Positions 1-8,924 of a stretch of DNA of 57,319 bases are shown here, piece by piece; positions within the stretch are counted from its first letter, which is position 1, and every line of letters begins with the position of its first letter. The stretch lies in the NCBI GenBank assembly GCA_028281385.1, contig JANQJY010000077.1, positions 1 through 57,319 on the forward strand, written 5' to 3'. The position numbers were made by a program, and so were the translations under genes. The DNA comes from Rickettsiales bacterium (GTDB taxonomy: Bacteria > Pseudomonadota > Alphaproteobacteria > Rickettsiales > UBA3002). The notes below the pieces were generated by a model. It had not been told where the DNA came from and made no database searches. It was given only the letters and a program-made list of their open reading frames with translations.

Positions 1-1
1 C

Positions 2-1315
2 AATTCATCTGCCTCACTCTATATAGGCGCGACCAACACAAGCACACATGGCAATGGCTTTGTCTTTGACGGCTATATCGATGAGCTGCGGATTACCAAG
101 GGAGTGGCACGCTATACGGCGGATTTCACCGTGCCGACTGAGGCATTTGCGGAAACGGCAGGTGGCTGTGGCGACGAAGAGTGTACGGCTGATTTTACCA
201 GCAATACGGAAACCAAAGTGACAGCCAGTGACGGGGCAGCACTTGACCGGTTTGGTATTTCTTTGGCGCTCGATGGCACCACTGCGGTGATCGGAGCACC
301 TTATGATGACGATCATGGCAGCACGTCCGGCAGTGCCTATGTGGTTGATGTGACGACCGGCAGCGAGCTGCACAAACTGACGGCGTCTGACGCGGCGGCA
401 GATAACTGGTTTGGTGAATCTGTGGCGGTAAGTGGCACTATTGCGGTGATCGGGGCACCTAGGAATGACGATCATGGCACCAATTCCGGCAGTGCCTATG
501 TGGTTGATGTGACGACCGGCAGCGAGTTGCATAAACTGACGGCGTCTGACGCGGATGGGGTTGACTATTTTGGTACTTCTGTGGCGGTGGATGGCACCAC
601 CGCGGTGATTGGAGCAAAGGGGAATGATGGTAGTAAAGGCAGTGCCTATGTGTTTGATGTGATGACCGGTGCCGAGTTGTACAAACTGACGGCGTCTGAC
701 GGGGCGGCACTTGACTATTTTGGTATTTCTGTGGCGCTCGATGGCACTATTGCGGTGATCGGAGCGTATGGGGATGACGATCATGGCAGCATGTCCGGCA
801 GTGCCTATGTGTTTGATGTGACGACCGGCAGCGAGTTGCGCAAGCTGACAGCGAGTGACGGGGCGGGAGGTGACAGGTTTGGTCATTCTGTAGCGCTCGA
901 TGGCACCACTGCGGTGATCGGGGCTTGGAAGGATGACGATCATGGCACCAATTCCGGCAGCGCCTATGTGTTTGATGTGACGACCGGCGCCGAGCTGCGC
1001 AAACTGACGGCATCTGACGGAGCGGCAGATGACGAGTTTGGTATTTCTGTGGCGGTAAGTGGCAGCACTGCGGTGATCGGAGCGTATGGGGATGACGATC
1101 ATGGCAGTTGGTCCGGCAGTGCCTATCTGTTTGATGTGACGACCGGCAGCGAGTTGCACAAGCTGACGGCGTCTGACGGGGCGGTAAATGACATTTTTGG
1201 TAGTTCTGTGGCAGTTGATGGCAGCACTGCGGTGATCGGAGCATCGGGGGATGCCGATAATGGCGCTGCTTCCGGCAGTGCCTATATTTACACCGATGAT
1301 AATTGTATGCCATAG
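2..1315 (+). CDS. LamG-like plus FG-GAP repeat protein (5' truncated by window edge)
   Basis: Frame open from base 2 (NSSASLYIGATNTSTHGNGFVFDGYIDELRITKGVARYTADFTVP is typical of a LamG/ConA-like C-terminal end), followed by about 7 FG-GAP-like repeats (KLTASDGAALDYFGISVALDGTIAVIGAYGDDDHGSMSGSAYVFDVTTGSELR). Confidence 0.8.
   Translation, partial: NSSASLYIGATNTSTHGNGFVFDGYIDELRITKGVARYTADFTVPTEAFAETAGGCGDEECTADFTSNTETKVTASDGAALDRFGISLALDGTTAVIGAPYDDDHGSTSGSAYVVDVTTGSELHKLTASDAAADNWFGESVAVSGTIAVIGAPRNDDHGTNSGSAYVVDVTTGSELHKLTASDADGVDYFGTSVAVDGTTAVIGAKGNDGSKGSAYVFDVMTGAELYKLTASDGAALDYFGISVALDGTIAVIGAYGDDDHGSMSGSAYVFDVTTGSELRKLTASDGAGGDRFGHSVALDGTTAVIGAWKDDDHGTNSGSAYVFDVTTGAELRKLTASDGAADDEFGISVAVSGSTAVIGAYGDDDHGSWSGSAYLFDVTTGSELHKLTASDGAVNDIFGSSVAVDGSTAVIGASGDADNGAASGSAYIYTDDNCMP
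212..1290 (+). repeat. Seven in-frame tandem repeats of about 159 bp (53 aa), FG-GAP type
   Basis: Repeating KLTASDG..DxFGxSVAxDGxxAVIGAxxDDDHGxxSGSAYVFDVTTGSEL; the third unit is 3 aa shorter (GNDGSKGSAY). Confidence 0.9.
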
Positions 1316-1538
1316 CAGGTTTTCTTCGCCCCTGCCTTTCACGCGGCCTGAGCCTGTTATGGGGGCATGTTGCAGCGGTAGTAGTAACTGGTTGCCCTTG
1401 TGCTGGTCTGTGTGCAGTGGCATACGTTATCTGTAATTAATGTAGGTAGTGCTCTCCTTCATCCTTGCTTTCCGCGCAACTAGGCTTATATACATTCTCA
1501 TTATCTGGTACCTAAGCCCTGGAATGTGAAAGGACTCT

Positions 1539-2643
1539 ATGAAAGCGGAAATTCTTGCTCTGAAAGAACAGATCGAGCAGTCACAGGCACTGCTGAGGAG
1601 GTATCTTTGACTGGGACGCAGCCGTTAAGGAACTGGACGCGCTGAACAAAAAGGCGGAAGATCCTGACCTGTGGAACGACCCGGAAGCCGCCCAGAAAAT
1701 TCTGCAGAAACGCACGCATCTGGATAGTATGATTGCTTCTACCCTCGCGCTTGAACAAGAGTTGCAAGACCATCTCGAACTGATCGAACTGGGCGAAGCC
1801 GAAGGTGATGACGAAGTGGTGATCGAATCGGAAAAGGCGCTGCAGGCGCTGGCGAAAAAAGTCTCGAAACTGGAAATTGAAAGCCTGTTGTCGGGTGAGG
1901 CGGATGCCAATAACTGTTTCATAGAGATACATCCGGGCGCAGGCGGGACTGAAAGCCATGACTGGGCCGAGATGCTTTATCGCATGTATGTCCGCTGGGC
2001 GGCCGAACGCGGCTATAAGACCGAGATTGTCGAGGAACAGGCGGGAGAAGAAGCGGGTATTAAATCAGCGACGATCAAGGTCATCGGCCATAATGCCTAT
2101 GGCTGGGCCAAGACCGAATCCGGCGTGCACCGGTTGGTGCGGATTTCGCCGTTTGATTCCAACGCCAGGCGGCATACGAGCTTTGCCAGTGTGTGGGTCT
2201 ATCCGGAAGTGGATGATAACATTGAGATCGAGATTGAAGAGAAGGATGTGCGGGTGGATACCTACCGCGCGTCCGGTGCGGGCGGGCAGCATGTGAATAA
2301 GACCGACAGCGCCATCCGTCTGACGCATGAGCCGACAGGGATTGTCGTGCAATGCCAGAATTCACGTTCTCAGCATGCCAACCGGGCAGAGGCATGGAAA
2401 ATGTTGCGCGCACGGCTTTATGAACTGGAACTGCAAAAACGCGAGGAAGCAGTACAGGCCGAACATAGCCAGAAAACCGACAATGCCTGGGGTCATCAGA
2501 TCCGTTCGTATGTGTTGCATCCCTATCAGATGGTAAAAGATTTGCGTACCGGCGTAGAAACAGGTAATACGCAGGCAGTGCTGGACGGTGCGCTGGATGA
2601 ATTCATGTCTGCCGCGCTGGCCGAGCGTATTAAAGGGAAGTAA
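1539..2643 (+). CDS. prfB: Peptide chain release factor 2, programmed +1 frameshift (join 1539..1607,1609..2643)
   Basis: ATG 1539 reads MKAEILALKEQIEQSQALLRRYL then TGA; the site is AGGAGGTATCTTTGAC (1596-1611); the +1 frame continues DWDAAVKELDALNKKAEDPDLW and contains RASGAGGQHVNKTDSA (GGQ motif). Confidence 0.97.
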
Positions 2644-2705
2644 TACAGACTTAAAATGAAGAAATATGGTAAATGGCTTTGCGTTTCAGCCTGTATTAAG
2701 GCACA

Positions 2706-3209
2706 ATGCCCCCTACTATGGCGCCCTATTATAAACCATCCAGGAACAGCAGGCCCGTGAACCCACCCGGTCAAGAACAGCGAATGACATTCCGGCTCCT
2801 GTCCTATTGGAACAGGATCCGTGCAGACAGGGAATTTCCGTCCCTGAGCGATGTGAATATTTCCGAGATTGAGGAGGTGTATCACTTTACCTTCACCATT
2901 GATGTCAGTGGAGAGGAGGCTGAGCATTCCTTCCAGTATTTCGGGCCCGAGCTGATCACCATTTTTGAACGAAATTACACAGGGTATTTGCTTGAAGAAG
3001 CACTGGCCGATGTGATTATTGATAATACGATCGGCTTTTATCCCAAGGTCATCGCGGACCGCCGTCCGGTCTCAGAGTCGTCTGAGTTTTTCTCGGAAGG
3101 GGCGGAGGTGCGCTATCGCAGTATCATTCTGCCGCTCAGTAGCGACGGTGAACATATCGACTTTCTCATGGGTACCACCAATTATAAGAAATTTTATCCT
3201 GAAGGATAG
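2706..3209 (+). CDS. PAS-domain (PAS_5-like) protein; start may be ATG 2784
   Basis: FRLLSYWNRIRADREFPSLSDVNISEIEEVYHFTFTIDV...SIILPLSSDGEHIDFLMGTTNY resembles alphaproteobacterial PAS_5 proteins. Confidence 0.65.
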   Translation: MPPTMAPYYKPSRNSRPVNPPGQEQRMTFRLLSYWNRIRADREFPSLSDVNISEIEEVYHFTFTIDVSGEEAEHSFQYFGPELITIFERNYTGYLLEEALADVIIDNTIGFYPKVIADRRPVSESSEFFSEGAEVRYRSIILPLSSDGEHIDFLMGTTNYKKFYPEG

Positions 3210-3211
3210 TG

Positions 3212-4222
3212 TTAGCTGCTTTGCTGCGCGACAAAGCGCGTAATGTAGTCGATGTAACGCTTTGTACTTTCTGTGCGGGGACCGCGGATCTGAGCCATAT
3301 CAGCGACTAATTCATTTCCCTGCCGCAGCAGGCTGCATACCTTCCCTACTGCTTCTTCCCTCGGTGTTAGCGAACCAATACGTCGTACATCATTCAACAG
3401 GGTTTCGGCGGCGGCTTTGAAACGTATTTCGGCATCGTCATAGGCAGGCACATCATCGCTGCGGATACCGACGCGTTTATTGGTGGTGGCAATCAGCATG
3501 TCGAGATGTTCATCGACGGTGAGTTTCTCATCCGTAGGCAGGAAGCGAATCATCGAGCGCATGGCGCCACCGGCATTGTCGATCAGCTCCATCGCCTGGC
3601 CGATCTCGATGGCGCGGTTGGTGTAGATATGTTTTAACTGCTCACGGTTCTGCATATCCGGTGAACGTTTGGAGGTTACCGGTTTGGGCAATTCGGACAG
3701 CATCGCGGTCAATACTCCGTCGATATCTTTCTGGTAGTCACGACGCATCACGCAGTTGGTCAGATCATCGCGGAAGAAAAGAGGATAGAGCATATCGACT
3801 TCTTGCGTAGGCGGCATGGAATCGGCTTCCAGCGGCTGGGCGGCATTGCCGTAATACAACACATGCAGTGACAGGATTTCCATGCGTTTTACGGCGGCAC
3901 CGATGGCCAGTGCGCCCGTAGCGCGCCGTTCTTCTATAGCAGCGGGGTCGGTTGCCAGACTGTCAAAGCGTGTGATAAGGTCCTGAATTTCGGGATAGGT
4001 ACGGCGGATGTTGATGTCTTTTTCGGCATTGTCGAAAAAGCGGCGCGTCAATTCCTTGACCATGCGGCTGCGATCGACCTTCTCCTGTTCCGGTGGTTCG
4101 TAATAGGGTACGTAATGCCCGCTGCAGATCAGATAGGCATAATCATCATTGAGTGTGACGGCACGTTCGGCATTGCCGGCCAGCGCTCCATCGGCTTTTT
4201 TCCCTGCATAGTTCCATGCCAT
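3212..4222 (-). CDS. Hypothetical protein
   Basis: Long ORF with likely start MAWNYAGKKADGALAGNAERAV; divergent from the TfoX_C gene. Confidence 0.7.
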   Translation of the reverse strand: MAWNYAGKKADGALAGNAERAVTLNDDYAYLICSGHYVPYYEPPEQEKVDRSRMVKELTRRFFDNAEKDINIRRTYPEIQDLITRFDSLATDPAAIEERRATGALAIGAAVKRMEILSLHVLYYGNAAQPLEADSMPPTQEVDMLYPLFFRDDLTNCVMRRDYQKDIDGVLTAMLSELPKPVTSKRSPDMQNREQLKHIYTNRAIEIGQAMELIDNAGGAMRSMIRFLPTDEKLTVDEHLDMLIATTNKRVGIRSDDVPAYDDAEIRFKAAAETLLNDVRRIGSLTPREEAVGKVCSLLRQGNELVADMAQIRGPRTESTKRYIDYITRFVAQQSS

Positions 4223-4308
4223 GCGATACCTCTTGCATGATGATTGGTTGCCCGATAGTGATATGCTGTACCATAAATGACAAGGCGGAACTGTCAAATA
4301 GCTTCACT

Positions 4309-4587
4309 ATGAATGATTTGAATATCAAACCAAGCAGCTTACGGAATCTGGGTACTAGAATGGACCAGTATCTGGCAGAGGTGGGGATTCATACGGTAGA
4401 AGACCTTAGACAAGCAGGGCCGGTAGAAGCATTTTTACGTGTCAGTCAACTTTCCGGGCATTTGAAGAACCGTATGGCGCTTTATGCCATTTATGGCGCG
4501 TTGAGCGATCAGGATTGTATTTGTCTTCCGCAGGAAACCAAAGACTGGCTGGAAGATGAATTACGGAAAGCCGGATATGAAGGATAA
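4309..4587 (+). CDS. TfoX/Sxy C-terminal-domain protein
   Basis: SSLRNLGTRMDQYLAEVGIHTVEDLRQAGPVEAFLRVSQLSGHLKNRMALYAIYGAL fits the TfoX_C helix-hairpin-helix domain. Confidence 0.75.
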   Translation: MNDLNIKPSSLRNLGTRMDQYLAEVGIHTVEDLRQAGPVEAFLRVSQLSGHLKNRMALYAIYGALSDQDCICLPQETKDWLEDELRKAGYEG

Positions 4588-4599
4588 AGGAGAATATTG

Positions 4600-4941
4600 A
4601 TGAAATTATATGGCATTAAAAACTGCGATACGGTGAAAAAGGCACGAAAATGGCTGGAGGAGCAGGGCATTGCCTATGCATTTCACGATTATAAAAAAGA
4701 CGGGGTGGATGAAGCGGTATTACGCGCGGCCGTAGAGCAGCATGGCTGGGAGGTGGTACTCAACAAACGCGGTACGACCTGGCGCAAGCTGACAGATGAA
4801 GTCAAAGACAGCGTGGTCGATGATGCGACAGCGATGGCGGCGATGATAGACAATCCGTCCCTTATCAAACGGCCGATCGTCAAAGCGGGTGAGCGGCTGA
4901 TTATAGGATTCGATACGGAGAGCTATAACGATTTCCTGTAG
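4600..4941 (+). CDS. ArsC/Spx/YffB-family thioredoxin-fold protein
   Basis: MKLYGIKNCDTVKKARKWLEEQGIAYAFHDYKKDGVDEAVL...NKRGTTWRKL...PSLIKRPIV. Confidence 0.85.
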   Translation: MKLYGIKNCDTVKKARKWLEEQGIAYAFHDYKKDGVDEAVLRAAVEQHGWEVVLNKRGTTWRKLTDEVKDSVVDDATAMAAMIDNPSLIKRPIVKAGERLIIGFDTESYNDFL

Positions 4942-4969
4942 CCGTGTCAGAGATTTTAACATTTTTTCT

Positions 4970-5135
4970 GTCATCCTGTGGGGCCGGTTAGGAAACCGGC
5001 GAGCACGGGATCCAGCGGAAGCAGAATCGAATCAGGAGATTCGATTCGTAATTAATTGAACGGTTTTGGACTACTGTCCTCAGCCTTTTCTGGATCTCGG
5101 TACGTGCCGCCTGCTTGCGGCTTGGCCGGGATGAC
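4970..5135. repeat. Interspersed mosaic palindromic element E1
   Basis: GTCATCC...GGATGAC ends; internal hairpins GCCGGTT-AGGA-AACCGGC, GAATCGAATC-AGGA-GATTCGATTC, GGAC-TACT-GTCC. Confidence 0.8.
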
Positions 5136-5196
5136 GAAAAGGAAACACACAACAATAGCGCTTTAACTCTTTTATTTTTGTCATATATTAGCTTGT

Positions 5197-6207
5197 ATGA
5201 CACTTGATTTGACTCCGACGCCGACACCGCCGGTAAATCTGTCTCCGCTTCAGATCGAAGAGGAGATACAGCGTCTGCGCCGCGAAATGAATGTAGTGAT
5301 TCTCGCGCATTACTATCAGGAAGACGATATTCAGGACATTGCCGATTTTGTCGGCGATTCGCTCGATTTGTCGCGCAAGGCCGCAGCGACTGATGCCGAT
5401 GTCATCGTCTTCTGCGGCGTCAAATTCATGGCGGAGACGGCGAAAATCCTCAGTCCGGATAAGACCGTGCTGCTGCCCGACATGAAGGCCGGCTGTTCGC
5501 TTGAATATGCTTGCCCGCCGGATCAGTTCCGGGCCTTTCGTGACGCGCATCCGGAGCATATGGCGCTGACCTATATCAACTGTTCGGCCGAGGTGAAGGC
5601 CCTGTCGGATATTATCGTGACTTCGACCAATGCCGCCTCGATCATTGAGCAGATTCCGGAAGATCAGAAAATCATCTTCGCGCCGGACAAGTTTCTGGGC
5701 GCTTATCTGTCGAAAAAGTTGGGCCGAGAAATGCTATGCTGGGATGGTACCTGCATGGTGCATGAACGTTTTTCCGAGCAGGAGTTGGTTAAGCTCAAAA
5801 CCCGTCATGAAGAGGCGCATGTGATTGCCCATCCCGAATGTCCCGAAGCCTTGCTGAATCATGCCGAGCATATCGGTTCGACCTCTTCCCTGCTGAAATT
5901 TACCGAAGAACGTCCGGGAGAATCCTTTATCGTGCTGACCGAACCGGGCATTATTCACCAGATGGAGTTGCGCTCGAAAGGCAGTCGCTTTTATCCCGTG
6001 CCGGGGATGGAGGAAGGCGGCGCATGCGTGTCCTGTAATGACTGTGCCTATATGAAAATGAACACGATGGAAAAGCTTTATTTATGTATGCGTGAGCGTA
6101 GGCCGGAGATTTCCCTGTCTTGCGAATTGCTGGAGGCGGCACGCAGGCCGCTCGAGAAAATGCTTGAGATGTCATCGGCTATTCCCGTGAAGGAGAGTGT
6201 GGCATGA
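5197..6207 (+). CDS. nadA: Quinolinate synthase A
   Basis: NVVILAHYYQEDDIQDIADFVGDSLDLSRKAA...VFCGVKFMAETAKILSP...DMKAGCSLEYACP. Confidence 0.95.
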   Translation: MTLDLTPTPTPPVNLSPLQIEEEIQRLRREMNVVILAHYYQEDDIQDIADFVGDSLDLSRKAAATDADVIVFCGVKFMAETAKILSPDKTVLLPDMKAGCSLEYACPPDQFRAFRDAHPEHMALTYINCSAEVKALSDIIVTSTNAASIIEQIPEDQKIIFAPDKFLGAYLSKKLGREMLCWDGTCMVHERFSEQELVKLKTRHEEAHVIAHPECPEALLNHAEHIGSTSSLLKFTEERPGESFIVLTEPGIIHQMELRSKGSRFYPVPGMEEGGACVSCNDCAYMKMNTMEKLYLCMRERRPEISLSCELLEAARRPLEKMLEMSSAIPVKESVA

Positions 6208-6902
6208 ATGAAGCTGTCAGCGTTCTGATCAAACTTGTTTTAACCTTTATGCTGTTTATTGGTGCGTGGTATCTGTTCTGGACGTCGACTGCCAAAGAGA
6301 ATACCCAGGCAACGAAACGCAGTATCACTTTTTACAACCAGCGTTTTTCAGTGCATGATAAGGCGCAGGTGACGATTGCCTATGAAAATCTGAATTATAC
6401 GGGCTTTCCTTTTTCCTATGATGTCAGGCTGATCAAGCCGTCCGTTACCGTGCAGAAGGGGAAAGAACGCTATCAGATTATCACCAGCTATATGCAGCTG
6501 GACTCGATTGATAGCGAGAATCTCCATTTTGAGGTGAAGCTGCCCAAAATTCTGACGGTCCATTATATTCAAAGCAACCAGGCGCCGGAAACCTATACGT
6601 TGCAGTTCAAGCAACCGCCGGAGTTGTTTCTAAATGGTTTGAGAATTGTGCGCACGGAAAAAGGAGATGTCACCTATTTTTCCCATTTCGGCTTTCAAAT
6701 GCCTAAACAGATGCCGGTGGTGGTAGGCAATACCCAGGGAAAACTGCGGGAGATTACCTTTAATTTCCTGGAAATGGCGCGACCGGTCTATCTGGAGATT
6801 CCAGACGGCATTGCCCGGCATGTCAAACGCTTTGTGCATATCATGCGTGAGGCGGTGGTCTATACGCAGCAACAGCCGGCTGCGGCATCGGTGTCGGGGT
6901 GA
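6204..6902 (+). CDS. Membrane-anchored hypothetical protein (possibly DUF2125-like) between nadA and nadC
   Basis: N-terminal TM segment KLVLTFMLFIGAWYLFWTSTA; overlaps nadA by 4 bp and abuts nadC. Confidence 0.6.
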   Translation: MNEAVSVLIKLVLTFMLFIGAWYLFWTSTAKENTQATKRSITFYNQRFSVHDKAQVTIAYENLNYTGFPFSYDVRLIKPSVTVQKGKERYQIITSYMQLDSIDSENLHFEVKLPKILTVHYIQSNQAPETYTLQFKQPPELFLNGLRIVRTEKGDVTYFSHFGFQMPKQMPVVVGNTQGKLREITFNFLEMARPVYLEIPDGIARHVKRFVHIMREAVVYTQQQPAAASVSG

Positions 6903-6903
6903 T

Positions 6904-7752
6904 ATGCAACAACTACTGCAGGCGGAAGACTGGCAACGCATTGTGATGACGGCTTTGGCCGAAGATATCGGTCATGGCGATATTACCAGCCAGTCGGTGA
7001 TCACCGATTATGTCGAGACCAGCATGCAGTGTGTGGCGCGTGAGACGATGGTGGTATGCGGTGCATCACTGATTGGCTTGGTGTTCCATGCCATTGCGCC
7101 GGATGTCGAGTATGAGTGGTTTGTCGATGACGGCACGGCGATAGAATCAGGGCAGATCATCGCATCGGTCAGCGGGAATGCGCAGACGATTCTGGCCGGT
7201 GAACGGGTGGCGCTGAATCTGCTGCAGCGCATGTGCGGCATTGCCACGCAAACTGCGAACTATGTCAGGGCGGTAGAGGGGACGCAGGCGATCATTCTCG
7301 ATACGCGCAAAACCATGCCGGGCCTGCGTGCGCTCGATAAATATGCCGTCAAGGCCGGCGGCGGACAGAATCACCGTATGCGGCTCGATGATGCGATTCT
7401 CATCAAGGATAATCATATTGCGATTGTCGGCTCGGTAACGGAAGCGGTGAAACGTGCCAAGGCCAATGCACCGGCGACCATGCGTATCGAGGTTGAGTGC
7501 GATACGCTCGATCAGGTCAAAGACGCCGTGCTGGCAGGGGCGGATATGCTGCTGCTCGATAATATGGATAGTGCCACTTTGCGAGAGGCAGTAGCCATCG
7601 CCAAAGGCAAGGCGGAATGCGAAGCCTCGGGCAATGTCACGCTGGAGACGGTGCGCAGCATTGCCGAGACCGGTGTCCACTATATTTCCATCGGACGCTT
7701 GACACATTCGGTCCGCAACGTCGATATTGGACTGGACAGGGTAGGAGAATAA
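6904..7752 (+). CDS. nadC: Nicotinate-nucleotide pyrophosphorylase (carboxylating)
   Basis: ALAEDIGHGDITSQSV...ILDTRKTMPGLRALDKYAVKAGGGQNHRMRLDDAILIKDNH. Confidence 0.95.
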   Translation: MQQLLQAEDWQRIVMTALAEDIGHGDITSQSVITDYVETSMQCVARETMVVCGASLIGLVFHAIAPDVEYEWFVDDGTAIESGQIIASVSGNAQTILAGERVALNLLQRMCGIATQTANYVRAVEGTQAIILDTRKTMPGLRALDKYAVKAGGGQNHRMRLDDAILIKDNHIAIVGSVTEAVKRAKANAPATMRIEVECDTLDQVKDAVLAGADMLLLDNMDSATLREAVAIAKGKAECEASGNVTLETVRSIAETGVHYISIGRLTHSVRNVDIGLDRVGE

Positions 7753-7753
7753 G

Positions 7754-8275
7754 ATGTCCGCTGCTCCCAGAGAGATTCAGGAATTTTATGGAGCTGTACA
7801 AGCATTAGTGGGGCGTAGTGGAGAAGATGATGATGAGAAACTTACTTCGCAACGTGAAGAGGTGGTTAATTTTCTTGGAGATTTGTATCATAACTATGGT
7901 TTAATCGGGAAGGGTATGTTGTTTAACCAATGTTTTCAGGATTTGACAGATTTAGCCAGGATAGAAGATTCAGCCAAGATAGAAGAAGAGAAAAGCGTTG
8001 CGGCACAGCAGGTAGCAGGCGCAGTGAAGGAAATACTGGAGTTTCTTCAACCAAATAAACCGGGTGAATTGAGTAAGTTGAAAAAAAGGTGGGGGGTTGA
8101 GAATGATTCATCCTACGACGATATGTTTCTGAAGATCGCCGAAAAAACAAAAGCAATTTTCGACAAAGCCAGGCCGCATTTGCAAGAAGAATGTCCGCAT
8201 GCTTGTGATGAGATCGAGCGTCTGTATGAAACCGTAATGAATGGTTTAGAAGGCCAGGGAGCATCACGATCATAA
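7754..8275 (+). CDS. Hypothetical helical protein
   Basis: ORF directly downstream of nadC; no recognised domain. Confidence 0.55.
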   Translation: MSAAPREIQEFYGAVQALVGRSGEDDDEKLTSQREEVVNFLGDLYHNYGLIGKGMLFNQCFQDLTDLARIEDSAKIEEEKSVAAQQVAGAVKEILEFLQPNKPGELSKLKKRWGVENDSSYDDMFLKIAEKTKAIFDKARPHLQEECPHACDEIERLYETVMNGLEGQGASRS

Positions 8276-8340
8276 CAGCCCTTGCAAACACAATCGATGC
8301 TCTCAATGAATGGCTGGGGCGGCTGGTATCGTGGCTGGCG

Positions 8341-8805
8341 TTGTTCATGGTGTTGATGATGGCAACGATTGTATTGCTGCGCTATGCCTTTGCCGAGGGT
8401 GAGCCGTGGCAGCAGGAGAGCGTACGCTTCATGCACGGCATTCTGTTTCTGGCCGGTGCGGCCTATGCGCTCAAGCATGAGGCGCTGGTACGCGTCGATG
8501 TGCTGTATCAGGGATTCTGCGACCGTAGAAAAGCGATCGTTAATATTGCCGGGACATGCCTGTTTTTGTTTCCCTTCTGTTTTGCCCTCGCCTGGTTTTC
8601 GCAGGACTATATCCTCAGCAGTTGGCAGATTCTCGAAGGCTCGGCCGAATATAAAGGCATGCCGGGGGTATTTATATTCAAATCCTTTATCTGGGTCTGT
8701 GCCATAACGCTTGCGCTGCAGGGGGTATCGCTCATCATCCATTCGATTGCTGTGCTGAAACATAAGGAACATGCGCCGGACGTGGACGAGGAAGTGCATG
8801 TCTGA
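8341..8805 (+). CDS. TRAP transporter small permease, DctQ family (true start probably upstream near 8272)
   Basis: Membrane protein followed by DctM; the frame is open upstream (ITALANTIDALNEWLGRLVSWLALFMVLMMATIVLLRYAFAEGEPWQQE), which supplies the first TM helix but has no ATG/GTG/TTG start before 8341. Confidence 0.8.
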   Translation: MFMVLMMATIVLLRYAFAEGEPWQQESVRFMHGILFLAGAAYALKHEALVRVDVLYQGFCDRRKAIVNIAGTCLFLFPFCFALAWFSQDYILSSWQILEGSAEYKGMPGVFIFKSFIWVCAITLALQGVSLIIHSIAVLKHKEHAPDVDEEVHV

Positions 8806-8816
8806 CTGTATTATTC

Positions 8817-8907
8817 GTCATTCCGAACACTGTGCAGCTTTAGCGAAGCAGTGGAGGAATCTGAATAGATCCTTACGTCACATGCTACGCATGTTTCTCA
8901 GGATGAC
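8817..8907. repeat. Interspersed mosaic palindromic element E2
   Basis: GTCATTCC...GGATGAC; internal ACATGC-TAC-GCATGT hairpin; ends 18 bp before the dctM start. Confidence 0.7.
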
Positions 8908-8924
8908 GGTCAAAGAGAGGTGCT

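Noticed and set aside
14-1423. 469-aa minus-strand ORF over the FG-GAP gene
   Set aside because: Mirror of the tandem repeats opened by codon bias; no independent ribosome-binding site or domain, and the plus strand encodes a recognisable family.
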